A stretch of DNA of 64,000 bases from Lepas anatifera (Eukaryota; Arthropoda; Thecostraca; Lepadidae): NCBI GenBank assembly GCA_034440635.1, contig JAOTON010001478.1, forward strand, positions 1,612,001 to 1,676,000, given 5' to 3'. The translations under genes were made by a program, and so were the position numbers. The notes beneath the pieces were generated by a model. It searched no databases. It saw nothing but the letters and a program-made list of their open reading frames with translations, and had not been told where the DNA came from. Shown piece after piece: positions 11,587 to 22,334 of the stretch. Position 1 is the first letter of the stretch; every line of letters starts with the position of its first letter.

Positions 11587-13060
11587 ACCAGCATGACTTG
11601 CTGTTACAAGCGTGACCCTCTGCGGCAAGCGACACCCAATATGTGACCGTCAGGGTCCCCTAGGGGCAGAAGAACACTCTTTAATCAGGTGGGTCACCTG
11701 TTTTTAACAGGGCCCTCTGTTACAAGCATGACCAGTACATCATTCCGTGGTCGGCAGGGCCGAATGGGCGTGATATGGTCAAGATGCTAAAAACGCCCAA
11801 AAAACCCAACACACACACAGGGCCGAATGTAGTCAGAAGAGCCTTCTGTCTGCCACCGAGAATGCCCTCTGTGCCAGCGGGGGATGCTGTGACAAGTAGG
11901 GCCCTCTACGGTCAGCAGGTCCTTTGGGACCAGGAGTCTCCTCGTTATCTATAGGGCAATCTTAGGTCAACAGGGATCTCTGTAACTAACAGATCTTTCG
12001 GTCGCAGTCAGGGCCATGTCTTGCCAGCATGTTTTTTTTTGTCGGACAGGGTGGTACCCCGGTGACCATAAGAGGACTCTGTATCGTAAATATATATTTG
12101 GAACTGAACGCACAGTCTATAAAAAGGGTACTCCGGGACCAACAGGTCTTTCCGTGCCCAGTAGGGCGTGCCATATTCTTGTGGAAGGTCATGAGGTGAC
12201 CTGAGGTCTAATCGGGAAGTCGCTGGGCCCCCTGCATCCAGGCGGGTAACCATCCATGAGGGTCTTTGACTGCTGTGAGTGGGACTGGTGGGACCCTTAA
12301 ATCCATTAGGATCTAAATCTACCAGTTAGCGAACCCCCGGAGAAAGCCGGGAAGTGTACAAGTGTACACTGTGAACGACTTTGAGTTCATTTTGGTCAGT
12401 CGAGTTTCCTATGTGGCTGCCATAGCACAGCAAAGTCAGGCCAACGGCCAAACTCTGGTTATAGCTAGTTATAGTTCCTGCAAAAATTCAGGTAGATGCC
12501 GTTGAGGGAGACACGAACACATTTTTCCGAGTTGATCGCTGATGTGGAGTATCCCTAAACTGGGCCTTTGCTTGGGGCCGTATTCTGATGCAGAGAGTAC
12601 ATAACAATGGGCGCACGCACGTCGATATTTTATTCTGATTTCCAGCCTGCACCCACACTGCGCAGGTGGGGTCAAATCAGCATTGTGATCGTAGTGCGCA
12701 CATTAGATCGGTATGCTGATATTCTGCGTAGACTAGGTCGGTACTGGTCCCTGTGCATCCCGGGTACGCTTGTCCTACGTCGAGCGTGGCTACGCATGGA
12801 AGAAGGTCAAAATACCACATTGGAATACGGCAAGTTGCTTGTCTCAGTCAAGTCTTAGGAGGCATTATATTAGAATATAGCCTTAGAAAGGTTTACAATA
12901 ACTGGGGTCTTGAAGTAAGCCAAGGTCCATGAACTTAAGTAATAGATCCTTCGTGGCTGGCTAGCTCAGATTGAAGGGAACTGGGATCACTGCTCTGACC
13001 TAGTGGTTTATTAGACCCTCATGGCTAGTTAAGGCCCTGTGTGCTAATCATCATCATATA
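11587..13060. repeat. Degenerate GGGCCCTCTGT-type repeats
   Basis: Motifs such as AGGGCCCTCTGTTACAAGC, GTAGGGCCCTCTACGGTCAGC and AACAGGGATCTCTGTAACTAAC recur every 22-60 bp with heavy divergence. They resemble a decayed version of the GGGGCCCC satellites elsewhere in the window. The minus-strand frames here are not gene-like. Confidence 0.5.
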
Positions 13061-13400
13061 AGCAAAGTGTATCGGGATTTGATCTGACATGTCCTGTAGA
13101 AATCTAATCCCCAATGGCAAACATAGGCTCATTGAACGAGACGGGCCTATTCTAAATATTCATTGGTCTTCTGCAAACTGTTCAAGGCTTCTGAAGATAA
13201 TTTTGATCACTGATTGGGGAGAAAATAGTCCCCATGCAGTCTCCCCGGGTCCCAAAGTGTCTTTACTAACCGTGGGTTCCAGTGCACAATAAAACAAACG
13301 CAAAAGAGATACATTCACTTTTTACCACTCCTGAGATGTATTTTAGATACATTCAAAGCCATGATCTTTCCTCATTTTTTTAAAGAAAATATGAAACTAA

Positions 13401-14386
13401 TTACCTCTTTGACCATCGCCCAGTGGGGGGCTGTTTCAACACCCCCTCTAGTTTTTCGGGCGGCAAGAAAAAAACGGCGACGCGGAGCGCCGGCGTACTT
13501 GACACACCTTATTCTTGATCGATTCCGCAAGAATCCCCCAAAAATTTTGCTTGGGTCATCTCAGGTCAGGTCATCAGTGCAGGTCAAGTGACCTTACCTC
13601 AAAAAGTTTTGAAGGTGGCATAAGTAGGAAATGGGTGAATCTTTTGAATTGAAACTTATAACACATAATGGCCCCACTGAGTTCTCCAAAAAGTGCGGGG
13701 ATTTTTCATATCGATGACATAAGGTCAAATACGGACCATGACCTCTCCATTGGAAATACAGAGGAAAACAGAAAATGGTTTGTATTTGTGTAGATAAAGG
13801 TGATAATACCTTCATATTCTCCAAATCGAAGTATCTTAGGCCCCTTTTTAGGTTCATGTTGCAATTTTTGACCTGTGACCTCTGAGAGATCATCCCGAGC
13901 TACTTAAGCAGTTTTCAGATTTAGGTCAATAACTTTGCATGAAATGATGATACAGCTTTTATGTTTATACCATTGCGTTTGGATTGTTATTGCCAGTCGA
14001 TTGATAGGCATATGGACTATGCTAAGTCAAAATGTGACCTTGACCTGGCCTGAGGTCAGGTGATTTGTGTTTTGACCTAGAATGCTCATATTATACATCA
14101 TTCGATTCGTCGTGACGAGAGAGAGCGAACAGTGTCTACAAAATTTTTCTGACTCAACGCTGTCAGACGCTAGACTTTGCTCAAAATGCCAACTTCTTTG
14201 ACCTGCCATGACCTCAATGTCGACCTGAGCCAAAAAGTGACTGATGTAGTGTCTCCATGAATTTGTATGAGCTATCCACCAGGGTTCGCGTTTTTTCGCT
14301 ATCCTGCATAGGGGACGAGTTCGAGAGGGGGTGTTCAAACCCCCCCACCAGGGCGAAGGTGACTCGGAGGCCCACCGGGGCGCAGG
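13401..14386 (-). mobile_element. AGGTCA-rich TTAA-type MITE, copy 0
   Basis: The right end reads CCACCGGGGCGCAGG then TTAA (14387-14390). The left end, about 13415-13450, carries CGCCCAGTGGGGGGCTG followed by a CAACACCCCCTCT segment, the inverse of the right subterminal block. The left TTAA is unclear; the nearest is 13380-13383. I count about 15 AGGTCA or TGACCT hexamers inside. The same sequence, inverted, runs from 63198 to the window end. It lies inside the 7253-14536 element. Confidence 0.7.
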
Positions 14387-14544
14387 TTAACTGATTCAGT
14401 TCACAAAAATACTTTAAATGGGTAAAGAACATAAAATTTGGCGCCTCCAACCGGCCTAAAAATGGCGCCCCCTGGCCATGAAAGTGGCGCCCCCAGCGCT
14501 GCGGCCCCCTAGCGAAAATTCCTGGATCCGCCCCTGGTATGTAC

Positions 14545-15220
14545 TGTATTGGAGGTTCTCAAGCTAAGAATCAGATTTGGTTTTAAATATGAATATATTA
14601 AAATACAACACGTTGATAGAATTTCTATTTCATTTCTATTGTCTTTTGTCATATATGGTATACTTTTTCTTAGGGTTTGCTGTAGTTCTTAGAATTAGCA
14701 ATTGCAACTAGATACTCTAGTAATTATTGCTTAACTTTTGCTTAAACTCATGGCATATTAATGTTTAATTTATAAAAATTACCTAGCATGGTTCTTTAAC
14801 AGAAAAAAACAATTCCTATACCATCCCTACAAATACAGTTTATATCATGCTTTTTAGCTTCGACCTTTTTTGACAGTATGGAGGCTAAATTTTTGCCTGT
14901 GTTGGTTTAACCTTAGCCCTTTTAGGTTCCTTTCCATTTCATTTACCTAGTTTGATATGAAATGCTCCTTTTAGATTAAATAATTGCAGCATGTGGTAGT
15001 TTTTTGGGCCGTGACAGTCTGGATGAATTAAAAAGTTATTCATGGTTGCTGGCTAATTGTTAACCAATGTTTGAATGCCAACTATTTTATTTTGCTTCTA
15101 TTAATCTTCCGCTTTATGTCAGACTTTGCTTGTTTTTTGCTGGTTTATTGATTTATTTCTTATTTTTTTGACATATTATTTATATATTCATCATTTATTT
15201 ATTTTGAAAACAAGTCGAAT
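14545..15220. other. Unassigned AT-rich stretch
   Basis: AT-rich, T-rich sequence with no frame of note and no repeat I can identify. Confidence 0.35.
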
Positions 15221-15372
15221 TTTGAGTTGAGTTGAGTCGTGAGTTGAGTCAGAGTTGAGTTGGATGAATTTAGCCTTGAGTCAGAGTTGAGACGACTCAC
15301 TGAACTCTTGATCATGAGTTGAGCCAGAGTTGAGTCAACCGCTCTCAGCACTTGAGTTGAGTTGAGTCGACT
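15221..15372. repeat. GAGTTGAGTC short-period satellite
   Basis: GAGTTGAGTC, GAGTCAGAGTTGA and ACTCATGAGTTGAG variants repeat head to tail for about 150 bp with a basic period near 5-10 bp. The minus-strand frame at 15199-15393, rich in Leu-Asn-Ser, is a by-product. Confidence 0.75.
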
Positions 15373-15856
15373 CGAGAAAATTCTGAAACGCATAACTCTG
15401 CCTACAAGAACGTTTTGGCCAGATTGGATGAAAAGAAAATATCATAAACGGCATGGTTTCTAGAATTTTTGTCCTCATTTATTCTAAAATGCTTTTGGAA
15501 TGCATTTCAACGTTCGTTACTTCCTTTAAATGGGTCGAGAGTGGCAATTTTCCTGTAAGTGCTTTTCAAGAAATGCACGAGATGATTGCTTGGCGAGATA
15601 AATTGTGTTGTAAAAATGTGCAAGCCTATATGAAATAATGAGTTTGCTTTATTTTTTCACTGGTTTAATTGACTTTAACGCGGAAATGTAAATCGCTTAA
15701 AACTAAATGAGAAAGAAACAAAATCATATCAAACGCTTTCATTCCACACAGTTAAATATTATCGATTCACATAGGCTTACCATCTATAGGTAATGTAGTG
15801 TTTTGTGTGAAGTATGGGCTAAAAATCTATGAAAGAATAGTTTCGGCACGAGTCAG

Positions 15857-16280
15857 TATGCCCGGCCGGCCTCCAGCGTGCGCAGGAGGGCAGCTGACGG
15901 CCCCCAAATGTCCAGCCGACTCAGGCCCATCCACTGGTCCACTCCTCGAGCTTACCACTCGGCCTATCACGGTTCGTTCAGATCGTCCCGAGTCAACGAT
16001 TCGGCTGGGCCTCAGCGCTGAGGAGAAGGCAGAGATGTTGGACCGCCTTCAGCGCCACCGGGCGGCACCGGTGGTGCCCTCTACAAGCCTATTGCCGGCG
16101 TCACCTCCGCCAGCCGGCTGGGCTGACCGCGAGATGGAGACGACGTTGACGAGGATGGAGCGCGGCCTTCAGCAGGCCCGAGCCCGCCTGGCGGCAGTCC
16201 GAACTCCGCAGCCGGCGGCTGCCGACTCAGCTCCTCCTTGGCACCACCCTCAGCCCACAACCCCTCCCCCTCGGCTCTGA
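15857..16280 (+). CDS. Proline/arginine-rich frame, possible 5' part of the 16238 gene
   Basis: A frame open from 15798 contains a plausible ATG at 15857 (MPGRPPACAGG) and runs to a stop after 16280. It includes a charged helix-like stretch LSAEEKAEMLDRLQRHR and a second one, REMETTLTRMERGLQQARARL. The base composition changes sharply from AT-rich flank to GC-rich at about 15850, as at an exon or gene border. It overlaps the next frame, which is in a different phase. The two could be one gene broken by a single-base frameshift near 16240-16280, two exons, or simply adjacent frames. Product unknown. Confidence 0.4.
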
Positions 16281-17680
16281 AGCGCCGGCATATCCACGGA
16301 GCCACGTCAGCCATGCGTTGCGTGCAGGAGGATTTCACTGCTCTGGCCAGACCTCTGAAAATTGTGGACCCCCGCAGGAAAGTGATACGGGCTCAGGTAT
16401 CACCGCAGGCACCGACTCTCCTAAAGACAGACAAACCGTCTGATGATGGCGAGGGCAGCTGCCGGACCAGAGCAGCTAAACCGCCGCGGGGTGCTACCGC
16501 AGTGGCAGGCTCACTTCCTGCAGCACCTGGCGCCACCGCAGAGCCGGCGCACGACGCCAAGGCCAGCTCTGCATGCAAATACAGGAACGGCGCTGCGGCG
16601 ACTAGCTACGGAAGCTGCCAGAGGACTTGGTCATCATCACAGCTGAGCCTATCTGGACGTGGAGCTGGCCATTCCCGATCAGCAAAACGCCGCACCATGG
16701 ACAAAATCCTGGAGAAATATTGTCTGCCGCCTGCGCCCCAACTGGTTTCAACCTTTGCGCAGGGCTGTGCGACAGCCATGGGTGCTAAGAGCTTTGATTC
16801 TGAATCAGCCACCACTCTGCAGACAACAAGCTCAGAGTCCGAGCCGGTGCTAGCTTTTGGCAGCCAGAGAAGCTCAGCCGGAGGGACAGCTTCACGTCAG
16901 AGCAGCTACCGCAGATCCGATCACCGGTCCTCCACACAAAAGCTGGACGGCGCCCAGGGCAGTAGCAGCAGCAGTAACATAGCCAGCGAAGAGCCAGAAG
17001 CACCGATCTTTCCACCCACCAGTGACGAGCTGGGCCGAAGAATCGCCGCTCTTCCCCGCCGCCGCCGTCTCACTAAGTACGCCCGCCTCCCCGAGCAGAT
17101 CCAGGCCCTGTATTTAGCCGGACAGGAGGAGTCACCAGGCACGAGGTCTGGAGAGGAGGGCGGGGGAGAGCCAGTGGTGCCAGGTCATGAAGTGGACTCA
17201 GTCAGGAGGAAGAGTTGTGCTGCGATGACGTCACCCAGGCGTGATGGCGACGGAAATAGTATATTCTTGGAAGAGACGGCAGTGAGGAGATCCTGCGACA
17301 GCGCGGAAGCCGGGAGCATCGCAGAAACTGAGCCGCCTGCATTTGTCAGCTCAAAACATAGTGGAATGGAAGCCAGAAGCTTCTCGTCAGGTACCGAAGC
17401 GCCATGTGCCATCGTGCACGCAACGACCTCGGAGTGCTCGACAATGACGTCATCGGGGGACTGCAACGTGATAGATGACGTCAGACCGCGCCGGGCGCCA
17501 CCGGACTCGCAGGCACTGACCTTCACCGAGCGGTTGCTTCTGAAGCGGCTGAGGGGGCAGCAGCAGCAGTGGGCAGAGCAGCTGCAGCTGCTGGGTCAGC
17601 TGACCGAGAGCAGACGAGTCCAGGCGGAGGAAGCTGAGCGCCAGCTGACTGAAGTCACGGACCAGCAGGAGGCGGTGTGA
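16238..17680 (+). CDS. Uncharacterised serine-rich protein with C-terminal coiled coil (candidate host exon)
   Basis: An uninterrupted 480-codon frame in otherwise stop-rich, repeat-filled DNA. I do not recognise the family. The middle is low-complexity and Ser/Arg/Ala-rich (for example SSSSSNIASEEPEAP). A basic segment RRIAALPRRRRLTKYARLP follows about half-way. The C-terminus, roughly residues 425-480, is a heptad-like Gln/Glu/Leu helix (LLLKRLRGQQQQWAEQLQLL and on), which looks like a coiled coil. No transposon motif is seen. The region is locally GC-rich with no tandem repeat that would keep the frame open by chance. The ATG at 16238 is only the first in frame; the true start could lie upstream at 15857 through a frameshift or splice. 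No AATAAA signal is evident shortly after the stop. It may be a host exon, a single-exon gene, or part of an unrecognised mobile element. Confidence 0.5.
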   Translation: MAPPSAHNPSPSALKRRHIHGATSAMRCVQEDFTALARPLKIVDPRRKVIRAQVSPQAPTLLKTDKPSDDGEGSCRTRAAKPPRGATAVAGSLPAAPGATAEPAHDAKASSACKYRNGAAATSYGSCQRTWSSSQLSLSGRGAGHSRSAKRRTMDKILEKYCLPPAPQLVSTFAQGCATAMGAKSFDSESATTLQTTSSESEPVLAFGSQRSSAGGTASRQSSYRRSDHRSSTQKLDGAQGSSSSSNIASEEPEAPIFPPTSDELGRRIAALPRRRRLTKYARLPEQIQALYLAGQEESPGTRSGEEGGGEPVVPGHEVDSVRRKSCAAMTSPRRDGDGNSIFLEETAVRRSCDSAEAGSIAETEPPAFVSSKHSGMEARSFSSGTEAPCAIVHATTSECSTMTSSGDCNVIDDVRPRRAPPDSQALTFTERLLLKRLRGQQQQWAEQLQLLGQLTESRRVQAEEAERQLTEVTDQQEAV

Positions 17681-19902
17681 AACTGCAACGACGGAGGATA
17701 ATAACTGAGGCTGTGTGGCTGCAATGCTGCAAAATGACACTAATACATATTGAGATATGTTCCAGAGTAGCTGCATTTTCAACAGTGCTTAGATTGATAT
17801 GGGTACATGCCAAGTGTTATTAGCGCCCATCGTTTTAGCAGAATGTTGCGAGAGCCTGCAACTCGAAACTTCGACCGGGAACCAACTCAGGGGAAAGAAG
17901 TGTAGCTGTCTTCCTTGTTAACCCAAACAATTACTAATGATTTTTGTTGCGAAAACAGGCCCAATCTGCTTTTTGTTTACTAGGATACGGTAATCGACCC
18001 ATTTATTTATTTTGTTGCCAGCAGGTCCTGTACTTGATGACAGGAGACAGGAGATGGGTTCAACCCTATTCCTGTCAGTGGAATTCATGATTTTCCGGCA
18101 TACATCCAAAGCTATTCGTGATAGGCCTTTGGAACTTTCTGATTGTTCTTAGAACTAAATTTGGCAGAGTGCCCCGAAAGTTTTGAAATGGATTTACCAG
18201 GGCCGGGGCCGAGCTATGGCTTGGTGTTTAGGAAGGCTGTATTGGGAAACCGAGTGTTATCGGGCACAGTGCATTCTTCATACAACATAACTGAGACGCT
18301 CTCAAAACATAGTTCCGAATTTGAAAACTATAAGTGAAGAAATTATTGACCGACTGTCCCAATTCTTTCACCAATCTACGCACTCATAAACTGGTCAGAT
18401 GTAGCCAGGTAAGCTTTTTCGGCGGCAAACGGTTCCCCGGCTACTTTTGAAAAGTATTTGGGGGCATTTTAGGACCCCCCCTCCAATGCGTGCGTTAAAC
18501 AGGAAACGCCGTGCACAAAACAACCACATCATAGCAAACATGAATGTAAACATTAGGTACAGTGTCTTGGCCGTGATCTCAACTACCAAACTGAGTTTGC
18601 CTACTGACGTCTGTACACAACCAGACCATCTAGACCTCGGATGATCTAGCCTAGACCAGACCATCCAGTCCGATCAACTTCATGCTGATGGTGATGCCAG
18701 TGCAAAATGAGAGATGCTCCTTTTTCAACAAACGGGCTGCAGTACAGATACTACACCACTAAGGCTCGCCGTAAATTGATCTAAATCTTGGTTGATAAGT
18801 TGATAAGACGCTTAACGTTGGGCCAGAGGAGCCGGCTGTGGAAAATGGGTTTATCAATTACAAAAAAGTTGACCTTGACCACTAGGTACAATCTTAACTA
18901 GATAATTCGAGGGAGGCTTTTATTGTAAAAATATAGCATCATGTTAAAGGGGAAAGTATGCAGTCTTTACATCGATCTAGTATCACGTCTACTAGTGCTT
19001 AATAGGTAGTTTTTGGTTAGCATTTTAGCTGCAGTCGACGGAAAAAAGTAAATAAGAAGAACAGAAATATTCAAATAACAGATTAAGGTACTTCAGCGAG
19101 TTTTTCATTGTTAATCAAAAGCTAGTGTTTGGCTGAAATAATAGAAAAGTCTGTCACAAATACTGGTCTAGGTTTGTCGTATTGTCGGCATTGCTTTTAG
19201 GTTAGAGGTACCAATATCGTTGTTGTCACGACATCCAATCTTATTTTTAACGATTCATTCTAATAGGCATTTTTGTGTGAAGCTCAATTCGAGGTCTGGC
19301 TATACTAGGACTGAGAATTATTGATATTTACTCCACGATTCTGATGAAGGGCTGTGCCCGAACATATAATCTTCAGTGTTTTTTACATTTCCGGACTCGA
19401 GGGGAGAGGCCAGGGAACATCTAAAATCTTGGTTGGTTTACTTTCCGGGCTCCATGCATGCAGTAATGTATCTTCCGTCCCAGAGGCGCCGCTTCTCGTA
19501 CATCCTGTGCGGAAGGGGAAGTGAAAACAAACTCTCAAGATCAGCCAGGCGTACTGAAAGGCGCCGCGCTTGGCGGGAGGAAGAACTTATGTTTTTGTTT
19601 TCATAATGATTCGTCGACTGGTTCCCGAGATATAGCATTATTTCCGTTTTATGACCCCTTACAACACTGCGCAGTGCTAGGATACTGAGGCTACAGAGAG
19701 CCTATGGTGTGAACTTGAGACCATCGGAAAGGTCGCCGATTCGGTCGAATCTGTCGCTGAATCCGATGGTGAATACGTCGCTAAGTTCAAGCAAGGTACA
19801 GGGCGTTGGGTACAGAGACTCCACAAACAACATTGCTACCCATCATGTTATTATTTCCCGTTAGTTAATTACATCACTGGAGTTTCATTACTCCCCTAAA
19901 TA
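17681..19902. other. Unassigned stretch between candidate gene and composite element
   Basis: No convincing gene. The small frames at 18395-18664 (minus) and 19376-19606 (plus) have no recognisable content. CTGATGAAGGGCTGTGCCCG at 19341-19360 followed by AACATATAATCTTCAG resembles the segments at 58471-58500 and 62265-62290 and may mark an old retroelement end. Confidence 0.35.
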
Positions 19903-19984
19903 TGTTAAGGCATAGGCGTAGGAACCGGGGGGGTCAGGGGGGCCACTGGCCCCCCACTTTTCTAGGATGGGCCCCCGCAACGGA

Positions 19985-20650
19985 GATAAGAATATCAACA
20001 ACTGTAATATCAAGCAAGAAACTCAAACTGTCCCGATAGCTTGCCCCGGAACCCCGTTAAACTTACCTGTGCCCCTAAACTAAGTTGAGGTCCTATGAGT
20101 TGATTTTAAGCTCCCCTTAGCTTCTCGGGGCCCCTGAACTGGCCTCTGATGCCATACGAGCTAATCTGGGCCCTTTGAGCTGAACTGAGCGCCCCTGAGA
20201 TGGTTTGGGCAGCATGAACTGTTCTAGGATGCCTAAACTGAGCTAGGAGCCGTAACCTTAAACAGGGCCCCGTGAGTTGGCCAGAACCTATATCCACCGA
20301 CCTGGGGGCCCCTGAGCTGAGCTGGGACCGTAAAGTTAATGTTGCCCTTTGAGCTAATCTGGATCCCCTGTGATGCACAGAAGACCCTAAACTTATCTGA
20401 GGCCCCTGCACAGGAATAGGGTGACTGCTCTGAAATTTGGTTATAAGCTTTAATTGAAACCCTGAACTGTTCTGAAGCCCCAAATATGCCGACAAGGGGC
20501 CCTGGATGAGCCGGGCCCTTAGGTTTATCTGGTCATCAGAGCTAATATGGGCCTCTGTGTTGAACTGAGGGCCCCTGAGATGGTCTGGGACCCCTATAAG
20601 GCTTTACAGCCACTGACCGGGCGGCCGAGAGCTTGAATGGGCCCCTTGAG
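19985..20650. repeat. Degenerate GGGCCCCTGAGCTGA satellite (left flank of nested element)
   Basis: Units such as GCCCCTGAGCTGAGCTGGGA recur at 20-26 bp with many changes. The block continues beyond the nested element at 24664-25100, showing that the nested element split one array. The minus-strand frame 20106-20495 is a by-product. Confidence 0.65.
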
Positions 20651-20749
20651 ATGTTCTGACAGTGGTGTAGCCAGGGGAGGGGGTCTCGGGGTCCGCGGAC
20701 CCCCTTAGGCTGACCTTATGCACTAAAAACACAAAAATTGATTTCGGGG

Positions 20750-22320
20750 CCCCTGAGCTTGGTCTCGGGGGGGGGGCTTCGAGCTTGGTCTCAGGAGGCC
20801 CCCGATAATCGGTATCGAGGGCTCCAGAGTACCGAATATTGATCTTGGGGACCCCTGTGCTCAGTCTCAGGGGGTCCCGAGCTTAGCCTCAGGGCCCCCG
20901 AACTTGGTCTCAGGGCCCCCCCCGAGCTTGGTCTCACGGGCCTTTCGATCTTGGTCTCACGGGCCTTTCGATTTTGGTCTCAGGGGCCCCCGAGCTTGGT
21001 CTCAGAGGCCCCGAGCTTGGTGTCTAGGGGCCCTCCGAGCTTGGTCTCAGGGAGCTCCCGAGCTTAGTCTCAGGGGGCCCTTCGAGTTTGGAATCAGGGC
21101 CCCAGAGCTTGGTCTCAGGGGCCCCCGAGCTTGGTGTCAGGGAACCCTCCGAGCTTGGTCTCAGATAACCCCGAGCTTGGTCTCAGGACCCCCGAGCTTG
21201 GTCTCAGGGATGCCCCCAAGCTTAGTCTCAGGCCCCCCTCTCCCCGAGCTTAGTGTCAGGGGCCCTCGAGCTTGGTCTCAGGGAGGCATCCAAGGGCATC
21301 TGATGCATAAGGCTGACCGTATGCACTGGAAAACACGAGCATTGGTCTCGGGGGCCCTGATCTTGGTCTCAGGGGGCCACCGAGCTTGGTCTCAGCGCCC
21401 CCGAGCTTTGTCTCAGGGGCCCCGAGCTCGGTGTCAGGGGCCCTCCGAGCTCAGTGTCAGGGGCCCTCCGAGCTTGGTCTCAGGGTACGCCCGAGCTTGG
21501 TCTCAGGGGACCCCCGAGCTTGGTCTCAGGGGCCCCCGATCATCGGTATCGAGGGTTCCAGAGTACCGAACATTGATCTCGGGGGCCCCCTGAGTTCGGA
21601 GGGGACCCCGATCATTGGTATCGAGGACTCTGGAATACCGAATATTGATCTCGGGGGCCCGTGAGCCTGGTCTCAGGGGCCCTCGAGCTTGGTCTCAGGG
21701 ACAACCGAGCTTGGTCTTAGGGGGGCAAGCCTGGTCTCATGGGCCTTTCGATGTTTGGTCTCATGGGCCTTTCGATCTTGGTCTCACGGGGTCTCGAGCT
21801 TGGTCTCAGGGAACCCCCCGAGCTTGGTGTCAGGGGGCCCTCGAGCTCGGTCTCAGGGAGCATCCGAGCTTGGTCGTCTCAGGGTCCCCTCGAGCTTGGT
21901 CTCACGGGCCCCGAGCTTGGTCTCAAGGGTTCAGGGCCCCCTCAGGGGTGCCCCTGACTATTGATATCGAGGGACTCATGAGTGAGGCACGAGCATTGAC
22001 CTCATGAGACCCAGAGTTTGGTCCCAGGGGCCCCCAGGCCCGGGTTCAGGACCCCCGAGCATCGGCATCGAGGGGCTCCAGAGCACCGAGCATTAGTCTT
22101 GGGGGGGCTCGAAATATTGATTATGAGGGCCCCGGAACATCGGTGTCGAGTTACTCCTGAGAAAAGCGCGAGCATGGGTCTAAGGGTGCCCCTGAGCCTG
22201 ATCTAAGTGGGACCCCGAGCTTAGTCTTAGGACTCCCCGGGCATCAGCATCAAGGGGCTCCGGAGTATTGGTCTAGGGGAGCAATTATTTTAGGGGCCTC
22301 CAAATGGTGATTTCAGAGGG
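20750..22320. repeat. 21-24 bp satellite, block I (GAGCTTGGTCTCAGGGGCCC)
   Basis: Head-to-tail units such as GAGCTTGGTCTCAGGGG followed by CCCCC, measured at 22, 24, 22 and 21 bp in one run near 21110-21200. Each unit has a GGGGCCCC-type palindromic core. Variant longer units containing GATCATCGGTATCGAGGG and TACCGAACATTGATCTC occur at intervals. Plus-strand frames (20904-21593, 21615-22007) read as SLVSGAPELGLRG-like repeats and are by-products. Confidence 0.85.
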
Positions 22321-22334
22321 GCCCCGAAAGTTTG

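Larger units (their letters stand above)
7253..14536. mobile_element. Large non-autonomous hAT-like DNA element
   Basis: The ends form a 16-bp perfect terminal inverted repeat, CAGGGGCGGATCCAGG at 7253-7268 and its complement at 14521-14536. Both ends are flanked by the identical 8-bp duplication GTATGTAC (7245-7252 and 14537-14544). An 8-bp duplication with CAG...CTG ends is typical of the hAT superfamily; P-type elements also make 8-bp duplications. The 7284-bp interior has no transposase-like frame. It starts with 2.6 kb of 100-bp GGCGCC satellite, then degenerate GGGCCC units, a SINE at 11411-11576 and a TTAA-type MITE at 13401-14386. Mobility would depend on a transposase supplied elsewhere. 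Confidence 0.88.

Noticed and set aside
15845..15856. TTCGGCACGAG resembling a cDNA-library adaptor next to the candidate gene
   Set aside because: An 11-bp match embedded in continuous genomic sequence without the EcoRI part; most likely coincidence.
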